Under the pieces are notes generated by a model that had not been told where the DNA came from, made no database searches, and saw nothing but the letters and a program-made list of their open reading frames with translations. Positions 19,601 through 28,523 of a DNA stretch of 64,000 bases are shown in pieces. Where the stretch lies: NCBI GenBank assembly GCA_022447225.1, contig JAKVAZ010000011.1, forward strand, positions 203,956-267,955, given 5' to 3'. A program made the position numbers and the translations under genes. The DNA comes from Fuerstiella sp. (lineage in GTDB: Bacteria > Planctomycetota > Planctomycetia > Planctomycetales > Planctomycetaceae). Position 1 is the stretch's first letter. Each line of letters begins with the position of its first letter.

Positions 19601-19752
19601 GCTTCATCCGGACCATGACACTTGAAACAGTTGTCGGACAGCAGTGGCAGGATATCGCGACTGAAGTCCACACCGGAGTGGGTGACTTCAGCCGATGTTC
19701 CTGCAGGCGATAATATCAGCAGACAAATTAAAATTAAGTTTTTTCGAATCAT
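16648..19752 (-). CDS. PSD1 protein: planctomycete cytochrome c, DUF1549 and DUF1553
   Basis: Exported protein of 1034 residues. A signal peptide ([21 protein letters not shown]) is followed by a planctomycete cytochrome c domain with the heme motif C42-F-K-C45-H46 and a later Met-rich '[15 protein letters not shown]'. DUF1549 spans about 150-360 ('[16 protein letters not shown]', '[14 protein letters not shown]', '[20 protein letters not shown]'). Residues 430-570 are an inserted beta-rich block resembling a carbohydrate-binding lectin-like domain. DUF1553 spans about 690-990 ('[29 protein letters not shown]', '[14 protein letters not shown]'). It pairs with the DUF1501 gene just downstream. 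Function is unproven; a role in periplasmic polysaccharide processing with electron transfer is inferred from heme and context. Start chosen at the signal peptide; only a weak ribosome site. Confidence 0.93.
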   Translation of the reverse strand: [1034 protein letters not shown]

Positions 19753-19918
19753 CTTAACTGTGCTCAACACGCGTGATGACCACGCTATCCGAAGGAAAAA
19801 AGGAGTCATTTATCGACCATGGCAAAAAGGTGTGCAAACCGACTCCTGATGGACTGGCTACAGTCGGTCCATCTGATCAACTGCCGGAAAAGACTCCTGA
19901 CCTGGTTATGTGCCTGGT

Positions 19919-21811
19919 TTATTTCGTTTCTTCAAGTGTGATGATTTGACTGATATCGACTCCTTTACTTCGAAGTCTTTCCGCAATGGCCAGGGTCGCT
20001 TCCGCAGCCGTTTCCTGCAATTCAGGAAGCTTTTGTGCGTTCACCGTGACTTTGAGTCCCTCGATGTCCGGACGGAGTACGAGAACATCCAGGGCCAGCG
20101 TTTGTTCCTCGGTCCGAATGGCCGTATCGATGGCCTGACGGCACATTTCAGCACGCTCTTGTCCTCTCGCAAATTTTCTCGCCAGTCCCAGATAACCTCG
20201 TAACCCGCGGATTCTGTATTTGTTTTGCGGGGATGTCTGTGCCAGATCAAGCAGGATGGGTGCTGCGGTGAGGTTATTCCACTTACCAAGCAAACGACTT
20301 GCGGTGTCCTGCTGTTCCGGATCCCGACTTTTTGCGGCTTGTGCAAGTGTTTCAAGTGCCCTGCTTCCGCCGACTTCACTGACGATTTCAAGAAGTGTTG
20401 TTTTTGTGCCTGGCGATGATCCGGATACGGCATTCTTAAGTTGAGTGGCACATGTGTCACGGTCCGGCATGCGGACGCAGGCTGCTCTGAGCGCCCGCTC
20501 AGCCACGGTGAGATCTTCGGGGTGTGTTGGTGCGACAACCTGAGAGATCAGCACAGAGAGTTGATTGAGTGTCACGGTTTCACCCAGAGCGATCAGGGCC
20601 GCATGACGGACAGTTTCATCAGTATGTTGCAGGGCTGTCAAAACGTCCGGGACTGCATCGACACGTCTGCGTCCGACCAGCTCCAGCATCAGCGGGTCAC
20701 TGTCGCGTCCCGATTGTTGCAGACGTTTCACGATCTGTGCGTCGATGTTTTGACCTGGAAGAACTGCAATCGTATCCCTGGCGGCCTGTGACAGGTCGGC
20801 ATCATTCTCAACGGCAATTTCCAGTAAGGGTGACAGGCAGGAATCGTTTCCAACTCGTTCCAGAGCATCGAGCGCCGAAAGCCGAACCAGTTTTGGGCCC
20901 TGTTGGGCGGATGTCAGAACTGCATCCAAAACCAGTGTGTCGGGACGGTCGGCCATCGCCTGAATGATCAGCGCTGTTCGTTTGGGTGTTGCCTGCCGGA
21001 TCTCAGCTGCCAGGGTTCTGTCGAGCTGGTCGCCAGGAAATTCACGGGCCGTACCGAGAGCCAGCTGGAACAGCTTCTCGTCTGATGATCGCAGGATTTC
21101 CAGCAACAGAGGAATACCGTCCTGAGCACGAGCCAGAATGGCACCGCGGGTCGCTTCAATGATTCTTTGAAGGGGAACGTCGGCGCTGCGCACCTCATCG
21201 TAAATCTCTGTGGCCGCGATGGAATTGCCTTCAGCGTGAAGTCGCTCGGCACACAGAACACAGCCTTCAGCAATTGCCGATCGGACGGTATCGGATGCTG
21301 ATGCCAGCGAAGAACGAAGTGACTCTGTGGCTGCCGGAGTTCCAATATGTCCCAGAGCAACGGCTGCGGCAGAAGCGACGTCTTCATTTGAATCCTGCAG
21401 CTTTACTGTAAGAGATTCAACAGCGCCTGCATCTCGACGAACACCAATCGAATTAATCGTGCCGATCAGCAACCGTCCTTCCAGTGAGTCCGCTGCAGTC
21501 CGCAGCGCTTCATCAGCCGCCTGCCCCGGAATCGCTTCCAGAGCAATTCTGGCCCAGGAAGAGAACTTCGGGCTGTCCAGCAGTTTGGCCAGTTCCGGGA
21601 CGGCTTCACTGGATCCGTAGATGGCCAGATTCTTGCAGGCGATCGCCTTTTCTGCACCGGGAGCATCAGATCTGAGGACGGTCAGCAGTTTGTACTCACG
21701 GGATGATTCGGGACTGTCAACGGCTTGTGCCGGTAAAACAGTGACGATGTACATCGAAGTCAGAACCGTGATACCTGCGGTGAAGTGAGTACAGGTGAGA
21801 CTTGTATTCAT
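19919..21811 (-). CDS. Exported HEAT-repeat protein
   Basis: A 630-residue protein with an N-terminal hydrophobic signal (to about residue 30, ending 'VLPAQA'). About a dozen HEAT/PBS-lyase-type repeats follow, recognisable from recurring units such as 'SAAAVALGHIGTPAATESLRSSL', 'ARDTIAVLPGQ' and 'VRHAALIALGETV'. HEAT solenoids are protein-binding scaffolds; no catalytic motif is visible. It lies 166 bases upstream of the PSD1 gene in the same direction and may be co-expressed with it, and it resembles the HEAT parts fused to CxxCH dehydrogenases elsewhere in the window. The ribosome site is weak, and the ATG at codon 20 is an alternative start but would shorten the signal. Specific partner unknown. 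Confidence 0.85.
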   Translation of the reverse strand: MNTSLTCTHFTAGITVLTSMYIVTVLPAQAVDSPESSREYKLLTVLRSDAPGAEKAIACKNLAIYGSSEAVPELAKLLDSPKFSSWARIALEAIPGQAADEALRTAADSLEGRLLIGTINSIGVRRDAGAVESLTVKLQDSNEDVASAAAVALGHIGTPAATESLRSSLASASDTVRSAIAEGCVLCAERLHAEGNSIAATEIYDEVRSADVPLQRIIEATRGAILARAQDGIPLLLEILRSSDEKLFQLALGTAREFPGDQLDRTLAAEIRQATPKRTALIIQAMADRPDTLVLDAVLTSAQQGPKLVRLSALDALERVGNDSCLSPLLEIAVENDADLSQAARDTIAVLPGQNIDAQIVKRLQQSGRDSDPLMLELVGRRRVDAVPDVLTALQHTDETVRHAALIALGETVTLNQLSVLISQVVAPTHPEDLTVAERALRAACVRMPDRDTCATQLKNAVSGSSPGTKTTLLEIVSEVGGSRALETLAQAAKSRDPEQQDTASRLLGKWNNLTAAPILLDLAQTSPQNKYRIRGLRGYLGLARKFARGQERAEMCRQAIDTAIRTEEQTLALDVLVLRPDIEGLKVTVNAQKLPELQETAAEATLAIAERLRSKGVDISQIITLEETK

Positions 21812-21935
21812 TGAGGTGTCCGTATCCGTATGCGTCTGGAAAATGTATCAGGTTGTTTTCGATGACCGGCTAGCCTGTGCGACGTGTGTGGTCGAACGTC
21901 ACAGCCGGCAGATGCCTCCCTGTCCTGTGCAGATC

Positions 21936-23219
21936 TTACAGCCGCCATGGTTCCCGAAGTGCTTCTGATCTCAGACGATTGGCCTGCACGTCATCGATGA
22001 ACTCGTGTGCCACGTTGTCGTACTTCACCTGGCGATCCAGATGCAGTGCGATATTTGCGGCGTGACAGGCGATATGTGCGTTGCACGCCGCCAGGGCATT
22101 GCCTTTGGTGAGGCCTCGGGTTTTCACACAGTCCAGAAAATCCCGGACATGGAATGTTGCCGGATAACCACCGATTTCGTCCACACGTCGACCTGCCAGC
22201 AATTCCGGAGAACTCAGAACCATTTTGCCGCTGTCACCCGCTTCGACCCAGCCGGTTTCTCCTTCGAACCGAACCGGGCAGGAACCCAGAGGAATCCAGC
22301 CGGTCTCCCGAAAAATCAGTTCAGTGCCGTTTTCATATCGAGCGACCAGTTCGCCGTTTTTTGGTGCATCATAGACCACCGGTGGCAGGCAGTCGTCGAC
22401 GGCCCACTGGCAAAGATCCACACAGTGCGAACCCCATTCGAGCACACCGCCGCCGACCAGCCCCCCGCCCTTTTCGAAATTGAATCCGTCCAGGTGCGCG
22501 GAGTTGAATGGTCGCCATGCGGCTGGCCCGAGGTACATGTCCCAGTCCACGACTTCTTTATCCGGTTCCGTTTCGGGGACCAGCCAGCCGCTCATCATGG
22601 CCTGCATCCCGGCCGGGTGGGCGTAGACTTTTTTGAGTTTGCCCAGTTTTCCTGTGCGAGCCAGCTCACAGGCAAAAGCAAAGTGAGGAAGATTTCGTCG
22701 CTGAGTTCCCGCCTGAAACACTCGCCCCGTGCGTCGCATCGTATCAGCCAGAATCAAACTCTGGCTGATGTTCTTCGTGACCGGCTTTTCGCAATACATA
22801 TCCTTCCCGGCTTTGGCAGCGGTCATAGCAGCTGTGGCATGCCAGTTGGGGCCGGTGGCAATCAGCACTGCGTCAATATCACTGCGGTCGAGGATGTCAC
22901 GAAAGTCACGATAAGTATCGCAGTTCTGATTCCCGTAGTGGTCATCAACGATCTTTTTCACTTCCCCCCGGCGTTTCTGCTTGATGTCGGCAACCGCTGT
23001 AAACTGGACATCGTTTTCCTGAAGAAAACAGCCCAGGTCATAACCGCCCCGGCGACCGATACCGATGCCGCCGACCACGATACGTTCACTGGGAGCGACG
23101 GCGCCGTTTCGTCCCAACGCTGAACCAGGGATAATCATGGGGGCTACGGCGGCCCCGGTCGCGGTTGCTGCGGATTGCAGAAAATGACGGCGAGGAACCT
23201 GTGTGGTCTGTTTCGACAT
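21936..23219 (-). CDS. Tat-exported Gfo/Idh/MocA-family oxidoreductase
   Basis: NAD(P)-dependent sugar or inositol-type dehydrogenase of 427 residues. The Tat signal 'VPRRHFLQSAATATGAAVA' is at residues 8-26. The Rossmann motif 'VVGGIGIGRRGG' follows at about 48-59, then 'FTAVADIKQKRR' and the family's catalytic 'CEKPVTKN' (Lys of EKP) near residue 145. Residues about 210-400 are the C-terminal beta-sheet domain with the substrate pocket. Planctomycetes carry many exported members; the substrate (a sugar or cyclitol) cannot be read from sequence. A strong GAAGGAAG site precedes the ATG. It is convergent with no partner; flanking genes suggest carbohydrate catabolism. Confidence 0.92.
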   Translation of the reverse strand: MSKQTTQVPRRHFLQSAATATGAAVAPMIIPGSALGRNGAVAPSERIVVGGIGIGRRGGYDLGCFLQENDVQFTAVADIKQKRRGEVKKIVDDHYGNQNCDTYRDFRDILDRSDIDAVLIATGPNWHATAAMTAAKAGKDMYCEKPVTKNISQSLILADTMRRTGRVFQAGTQRRNLPHFAFACELARTGKLGKLKKVYAHPAGMQAMMSGWLVPETEPDKEVVDWDMYLGPAAWRPFNSAHLDGFNFEKGGGLVGGGVLEWGSHCVDLCQWAVDDCLPPVVYDAPKNGELVARYENGTELIFRETGWIPLGSCPVRFEGETGWVEAGDSGKMVLSSPELLAGRRVDEIGGYPATFHVRDFLDCVKTRGLTKGNALAACNAHIACHAANIALHLDRQVKYDNVAHEFIDDVQANRLRSEALREPWRL

Positions 23220-23766
23220 GGACGGCTTCCTTCGGTATTAATTACTGCAAATGATTGAGAATTCAGTGTTTCGGTACCGGACTCACCGGCCGGAATTCGA
23301 TTGATGTCTGTCAAGGAGGGGACCGGGCTGCGACAAGTACACGCACTTTAATCGACCGGGCACACTTCGCACAGCAGAATTCTGTTGCGGATCGATGATC
23401 ACAAAAGACGTTGCCGCAGCCCGTGGTTGTCCGGCATTCGGTGATGGGTTTTGCCAATATTTGTTTGTGTCCCTGTCGTACGCTGACAACCCAAACCTGT
23501 CAGAAATAACTCAGATATTGCTGAGACCTGCAGCCGCTGCTGGCCGGTTGCGGCTGCAGTGGCCTGTTGCGACTGTGAACACGGTGGCCGTCCCGGGGGT
23601 TTTGTTCGTGCCCGGCAAAGTCTATCGCCACAGAACCCTGCCGGAGTTTGTTTTCAATATAAAGTGTTTCCGGCTGGCTGTCGGCGAAACCTGTCAATCC
23701 TACGCGGCATACCCCATGACGCACGACGAACTGTCATGAGGTCCAGAGGCTCTCGAAAATCCATTG
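23220..23766. other. Intergenic region, no supported gene
   Basis: About 550 bases between the oxidoreductase and the propeller glycosidase-like gene. Open frames on both strands here lack ribosome sites and recognisable sequence. It contains a strong hairpin (separate entry). Confidence 0.55.
23528..23559. repeat. 10-bp perfect inverted repeat in intergenic DNA
   Basis: CTGCAGCCGC (23528-23537) pairs exactly with GCGGCTGCAG (23550-23559) around a 12-base loop. It lies downstream of the propeller glycosidase-like gene (which ends at 23767 on the minus strand) and upstream of the Gfo/Idh gene. It may act as a transcription end, but no T-run follows. Confidence 0.55.
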
Positions 23767-25416
23767 TTATTCAACTTGAAAACCAAAGATTTTGGCGCTG
23801 CTGAGTCGGAAATGGAGGAACACTGTTTTCCCGCGCAGTTCGGTCAGGTCGTCCTTGTTTTTCCATTTCAGGCGTCCATTAGTCTGGTCACCTGTGAATG
23901 GGATGCAATCGTCGAATGAGTATCCCGGTACCGCCCGTGTGGACCTGCGGCCGTATGGTTCATGCAGGGCAACTTCGATGCGGCCCGCCCGACTGGTGCG
24001 GGCATTGATGATGATCTGCTGACCATTGAAATCGTTTTCCAGCGACGACCAGAATTCCCCCCGTTCCGGCGCTTCAATTCCCGCAAGGCGATCGTCGTCC
24101 CACATGGCCCACGCGGTCTGAAATCCGTGTTCCGGTGGGTTTTCGTAAACACTGAATCCTTCATTGTGAGTATTCTTTGATCCGGAAATCGGCAATACGA
24201 GTTGGCCATCCGGCAGTCGGACAAGGTTCGGTCCGGCGTAAATACTGCCGCTGTCCCATTCGCCCGGTTTTCCGATGTCGATAATCGGTTCATGAGAGAC
24301 CCAGTTCCAGGAGTAATTGTCGCGACTCACCGCCAGACGGATGTCAAGCTGGTCAGTGTCGTGGTGATAGATCGCCGGAAAGAGAAAACGGAGCGAAGGG
24401 GTATCGGGATGCCAGGTGAATCCGTTGGTGTAGTAATCGTCGAAGGGAGAGTCCTCAGGTCCCGGAGCCAGAAACACACGTGAGGGTGGCCAGTTACGAA
24501 AATCGTCCGTTTCGCTGCGCCCAATCGCTCGACCGGCAAGATGCCCCCGGAAGTAACCGACGTATTTCTTAAGGACCGGGTCCCAGGCGCCAACGTTTTG
24601 TGTGTCGTGGAAATACGTCAGCAGCGGGTCCGGCAGCGGTGTCCAGTGGTAGCCATCCGGTGAGACTGAACCGTAGAGGCCGTAGGAATAACGAGCCGGT
24701 TTATCTTCGCTGTTTGGTAATTTGCCAAACTTGAAGCACTTGTAGCGTTCCTGTTCTCCCGCAGAGGGGTCACGGAACACCGAAGTCTCACGGGCATGTC
24801 GAGTCACCAGATTGGTTGGCTTGTCATCGATGCGGTAGACATCCAGATCCGGCTTTGTCCATTGCACGCCGTCAGTGCTTTCGATGTAAGCCAAAAACGA
24901 CTCAGGAGGGTCGTCCTCCTGGCCGCTGCTCTTCAGATGCTGTCTTGCTGCTTCGGTAAGAGTTGCGCTGTACCAAACCCGATATTTTCCGTCCTCATGG
25001 ATGACTGTGGCATAACCTCCGACTCTGCGTTCCCACGGCTGATCGGCGTTCAGCCACGGCGCGCTCTTGCGGGCCTTCTCCACGGTGATGCTCACTCCGT
25101 ATGGCAATTTGACACGCTTCAAACCATGCCCCGACAGATCCGCTATGATGTTCCAGTCGTCTTCCATCTTCTGTAACTCGGCTCTTCCGGCGTCGGAGAG
25201 TCGGGCGGGGTCGTACGTTGGTTCGAGACGACCGGTTTCCACATGGTGCCAGTCCGCGAACAATACTTCCGTACCGCCGGTGGACGAATCGTGGCGATCG
25301 TCGGCTGCTGCATGCAGTCCCAGGCTCATGAATATTGCAACCAGGACCAGCGTTCGGGTGCTTTGCGAAGTGTTCAGAATATGGAGTTTTTCTCGTCGAA
25401 TCGTCAGACGACGCAT
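23767..25416 (-). CDS. Exported glycosidase-like five-bladed propeller protein
   Basis: A 549-residue exported protein; a basic start followed by a hydrophobic stretch ('TLVLVAIFMSLGLHAAA') is a signal peptide or anchor. The body has repeated W/Y-D-containing blades typical of GH32/GH43/GH130-like or sialidase-like propellers: 'GKYRVWYSATL', 'PESFLAYIESTDGVQWTKPDL', 'RYSYGLYGSVSPDGYHWTPL', 'NVGAWDPVLKKYVGYFRG', 'LDIRLAVSRDNYSW'. It probably cleaves or binds glycans outside the cytoplasm; the linkage is unknown. Start chosen at the ATG with GAGGA 7 bases upstream rather than the longer frame. It is divergent from the sulfatase gene, so the two may share a regulatory region in a sulfated-glycan context. 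Confidence 0.78.
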   Translation of the reverse strand: MRRLTIRREKLHILNTSQSTRTLVLVAIFMSLGLHAAADDRHDSSTGGTEVLFADWHHVETGRLEPTYDPARLSDAGRAELQKMEDDWNIIADLSGHGLKRVKLPYGVSITVEKARKSAPWLNADQPWERRVGGYATVIHEDGKYRVWYSATLTEAARQHLKSSGQEDDPPESFLAYIESTDGVQWTKPDLDVYRIDDKPTNLVTRHARETSVFRDPSAGEQERYKCFKFGKLPNSEDKPARYSYGLYGSVSPDGYHWTPLPDPLLTYFHDTQNVGAWDPVLKKYVGYFRGHLAGRAIGRSETDDFRNWPPSRVFLAPGPEDSPFDDYYTNGFTWHPDTPSLRFLFPAIYHHDTDQLDIRLAVSRDNYSWNWVSHEPIIDIGKPGEWDSGSIYAGPNLVRLPDGQLVLPISGSKNTHNEGFSVYENPPEHGFQTAWAMWDDDRLAGIEAPERGEFWSSLENDFNGQQIIINARTSRAGRIEVALHEPYGRRSTRAVPGYSFDDCIPFTGDQTNGRLKWKNKDDLTELRGKTVFLHFRLSSAKIFGFQVE

Positions 25417-25635
25417 TGTTGTTTCCTCGTTTCCGGGCATTTGCATAGGCAGACAGGTTCATCACAGTATCAGGCCGAACGGAGTCATGCCCGTGGCATC
25501 GAATAAAAAACAGTCTCCGTAACTGGATTTCTGTAAAGCGCATTCTGGTTCGACCTCCTATGACACACCAGTCAGAATGAGTATGACAATCGTGCCTGAT
25601 GTGATCTGAAGTCCTGTTTTGCTGAGGATTGAACC

Positions 25636-27066
25636 ATGCGCTGTGTTCTGATCGGATTGATTTCTGTGTGTTTGCTGTTCAGCAGACAGGCCTCCGCTGA
25701 CCGGCCAAATGTTCTGTTTCTGTTTGCGGATGATCAGGCATTTGACACGGTACGCGCCACAGGCAACTCCGAGATTCAGACTCCCAATATCGACCGACTG
25801 GTGGCTCAGGGGACCACGTTCACTCATGCCTTCAATCAGGGAGGCTGGCATGGAGCGGTTTGTGTGGCCAGCCGCACCATGATGGTCACGGGCCTTAATC
25901 TGTGGAATGCCCGTCGGGCAGAGTCCGATCTGAACACGACCTGGGTGTCACAACACAGACTGTGGCCTCAGCTGATGTCGAGTCGGGGATACCAGACGTT
26001 CTTTTCCGGCAAGTGGCACGTGAAGGCTCCGGTGACTCAGCTGTTTGATGTGGTCCGGCATGTACGCAAAGGAATGCCTCAACAAACCGAATCCGGATAC
26101 AACAGACCTTCGTCTGAGGATGACAGGAACTGGTTGCCTTGGGATCGCAGCCGTGGGGGATACTGGGATGGTGGAAAACACTGGAGTGAAGTGCTGGCCG
26201 ACGACGGCGTTGATTATCTGAAGATGGCTGCCGACGACGAGCGTCCGTTTTTTATGTATCTGGCCTTCAATGCACCCCACGATCCGCGTCAGTCGCCTCA
26301 GGAGTTTGTTGACCGCTATCCGGCAGAGCAGTTGCAGCTGCCGGCGAACTTTTTGACGGAGTATCCGTGGGACATTGGCAGCAATCGGATTCGGGACGAA
26401 CAGCTGGCCCCGTTTCCCAGAACGAAACATGCCGTAAAGGTCCATCGTCAGGAATACTATGCCATTATCACACACATGGATCATCAGATCGGGCGAATTC
26501 TCACTGCCCTTGAGGAAACCGGGCAGGCCGATAATACCTGGATTTTCTTTACGGCGGATCACGGTCTGGCCTGCGGGCAGCACGGTCTGCTGGGAAAGCA
26601 GAATATGTACGATCACAGCGTGCGTGTTCCGTTTGTGATCTGTGGTCCGGGAGTACCACAGGGTGCCAGAAACGGACACCGAATTTATCTGCAAAGTGTG
26701 ATGGCGACCTCTCTGGAACTTGCGGGGGGCCCAGTGCCGGAACATGTTCAGTTTGAGAGTCTGATGCAGTCTGTGAAACAGAGTTCATCTGAAGTCACCG
26801 GGACGGTCAGTGCTGCGTATGTCGATGTGCAGCGAATGGTGACCGTGGGAAAACATAAACTGATTCTTTATCCAAAGATCTCCCGAAGGTTGCTGTTTGA
26901 CCTGCAGGCCGATCCTCAGGAAACCCGCGATTTGTCGCAGGATTCTTCAACCCTGACACTGCAGAGGCAGTTGTTTGCAAAGCTGAGACAGCAACAGCAG
27001 CTCACAGGGGACTCTCTTGACATGATCACGCCGTATCCGGAACTGCTGCCTGAATCAGCCTTATAA
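25636..27066 (+). CDS. Exported sulfatase (type I, formylglycine)
   Basis: A 476-residue alkaline-phosphatase-superfamily sulfatase. Signal peptide 'LIGLISVCLLFSRQASA' at residues 5-21. The metal site begins 'NVLFLFADDQ', and the catalytic motif C-V-A-S-R at about 76-80 is the site converted to formylglycine by a sulfatase-maturating enzyme. 'FFSGKWHVKAP', 'FNAPHDPRQSP' and 'FFTADHGLACGQHGLLGKQNMYDHSVRVPF' provide the other metal and substrate residues. It releases sulfate from a sulfated sugar, most likely algal polysaccharide; the exact substrate class is not determined. GAGGA lies 7 bases before the ATG. Divergent from the propeller glycosidase-like gene. Confidence 0.95.
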   Translation: MRCVLIGLISVCLLFSRQASADRPNVLFLFADDQAFDTVRATGNSEIQTPNIDRLVAQGTTFTHAFNQGGWHGAVCVASRTMMVTGLNLWNARRAESDLNTTWVSQHRLWPQLMSSRGYQTFFSGKWHVKAPVTQLFDVVRHVRKGMPQQTESGYNRPSSEDDRNWLPWDRSRGGYWDGGKHWSEVLADDGVDYLKMAADDERPFFMYLAFNAPHDPRQSPQEFVDRYPAEQLQLPANFLTEYPWDIGSNRIRDEQLAPFPRTKHAVKVHRQEYYAIITHMDHQIGRILTALEETGQADNTWIFFTADHGLACGQHGLLGKQNMYDHSVRVPFVICGPGVPQGARNGHRIYLQSVMATSLELAGGPVPEHVQFESLMQSVKQSSSEVTGTVSAAYVDVQRMVTVGKHKLILYPKISRRLLFDLQADPQETRDLSQDSSTLTLQRQLFAKLRQQQQLTGDSLDMITPYPELLPESAL

Positions 27067-27683
27067 GACCAGAGCGTCTGTCCGGATCTTCCGAAAACGG
27101 GTCAGACTTGGAGGCATTCTTAACCTGTGTTTGGCCGGGCCGTTGTTTCGTGTGAAGGTGTGACGTTCGACGGGCACAGTACTGGTTCCAGTTGATGTCT
27201 CTTAGGTATCACCGGTTTTTCCTGTTCTGTGACCGCCGTGATTGTCCTGCCGTTGTTTCGTGTCACAGTCCGTGGATCCCGGTCGCTGGTGCCGAAACGA
27301 AGATCCCGCTTTCTCTGGCCGTCGTTATTAAGCTCAGTGGTTCTTAACTTAGAGGTGCCCATGTCCACGGTGGTTGTGGATCTGGAGAACCGTTGCCGCC
27401 GCCTGAGACCGGAGATGTGATCCTGCGGTGTTAATCATGTGGCTCTTCCGGTTGTGCTGAATGTTTCCGTTCACAGTCACACGTATTGGTATTCGCCCGT
27501 GACCGTACAGACCCGCAGACGGTTCCTGGCACTTAAGTCTGTTTGCGGTGTTGTCGCGGAAAATGGTCACTGCCTCGATGCAATCCTTTCATGTCGGTAA
27601 ACTGAAGAATCGACTACAGATGTAGTCGACTGTCTTCCCCGTTCATGAACGGGATTCCTCCCGTATAGAAATTTCATCAGGCT
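27067..27683. other. 617-base intergenic region with tandem hairpins
   Basis: No supported gene. The frames present on either strand have no family resemblance. CCGTTGTTTCGTGT occurs twice about 110 bases apart (near 27141 and 27248). Two adjacent hairpins at its right end resemble an insertion-sequence end (separate entry). It may be decayed mobile DNA. Confidence 0.5.
27611..27660. repeat. Two tandem perfect hairpins, possible IS200/IS605-like end remnant
   Basis: CGACTACA and TGTAGTCG (27611-27628) form an 8-bp stem around GA. Ten bases on, CCCGTTCATGAACGGG (27638-27653) is a perfect 16-base palindrome, followed by ATTCCTCCCG. On the minus strand the order GGAGGAATCCCGTTCATGAACGGGGAAGAC recalls the right-end hairpins of IS200/IS605 elements that follow tnpB, but no tnpA or tnpB frame is nearby. 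Confidence 0.45.
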
Positions 27684-28523
27684 ATGAGTCAGGTTGCTGC
27701 AGACGATGTGTCAGGGGCGATTCGGTCGCTGGAGACCGAAGGATACGTTGTGCTGGAAAACGCGGTGTCGGCCGATGTCGCTGCGGAACTGGGGGCATCG
27801 GTGATGAATGCTCCGCAGCGGGCTCCCGGGGTGACGGGTTACGAATTTGTGGTGTGTCTGCTGAATTACGATGTTCGGTTTCTGCAGCTGGCGATGCATC
27901 CAACTGTGCTGGCCCTGGCAGGACATTTACTGGCCGGTCGAACTGAGCCTGCGCCAAATGCGTTTGCCTGGCCGGCGGATGATCAGTTGAGACTGGGCTG
28001 CGTTGATGGTCTGGTGGCGCACGGCAGGAGTGATGCCGGATGGTGGCATATGGATTCACCAATGGGGCAGCTGAACCAGTCACGCCCGTTACCCGACTTT
28101 CCAATTTTGGTCAACGCGATCTGGATGCTGTCCGAATTCAGCGAACAAACAGGTGCGACTCGCGCCATTCCTGGCAGCCAGCGACACCGGCGATTGCCGC
28201 CTGCCACACAGGAATCTCTGGATGGCGAAGTCTTCTGTTGCGGATCGCCTGGAAGTGTGGCCATCATTCCCAACACCATGTGGCATGCAGCGGGTGCGAA
28301 TCAGACCGAACAGCCTCGGATCGGTGTTGCCTGCAATTACCTGCCCTGGTGGGTGGGCCGTCTGACGATGGACATGTATCCCGTCAGTCGTGAAGTCTGG
28401 GAGACATTCCCTCCCGAAGCGCAGCGACTTACCAAACATCAGCTGGACTGGAATACGGACTTTCAGGGTGACCTGACAGAGGTGTCATCTGACAAAGACA
28501 GCAACGATGGATCCGGGAAGTAA
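27684..28523 (+). CDS. Phytanoyl-CoA dioxygenase (PhyH) family protein
   Basis: Fe(II)/2-oxoglutarate-dependent dioxygenase of 279 residues. The metal triad is visible: H-x-D in 'WWHMDSPMG' (about residues 121-123) and the distal His in 'NTMWHAAGANQTEQPRIGV' (about 201). The 2-oxoglutarate-binding Arg is in the latter stretch, and 'SEQTGATRAIPGSQRHRR' is the standard family turn. Members hydroxylate varied small molecules or lipids; the substrate here is unknown. No signal peptide, so cytoplasmic. A short AGG precedes the ATG. It lies 192 bases before the dehydrogenase gene on the same strand and could be in one unit with it. The C-terminal 20 residues are polar and probably disordered. Confidence 0.88.
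   Translation: MSQVAADDVSGAIRSLETEGYVVLENAVSADVAAELGASVMNAPQRAPGVTGYEFVVCLLNYDVRFLQLAMHPTVLALAGHLLAGRTEPAPNAFAWPADDQLRLGCVDGLVAHGRSDAGWWHMDSPMGQLNQSRPLPDFPILVNAIWMLSEFSEQTGATRAIPGSQRHRRLPPATQESLDGEVFCCGSPGSVAIIPNTMWHAAGANQTEQPRIGVACNYLPWWVGRLTMDMYPVSREVWETFPPEAQRLTKHQLDWNTDFQGDLTEVSSDKDSNDGSGK

Noticed and set aside
23395..23739. A 114-residue plus-strand frame in the 547-base spacer
   Set aside because: No ribosome site, no family resemblance, and overlapped by an equally open opposite frame.
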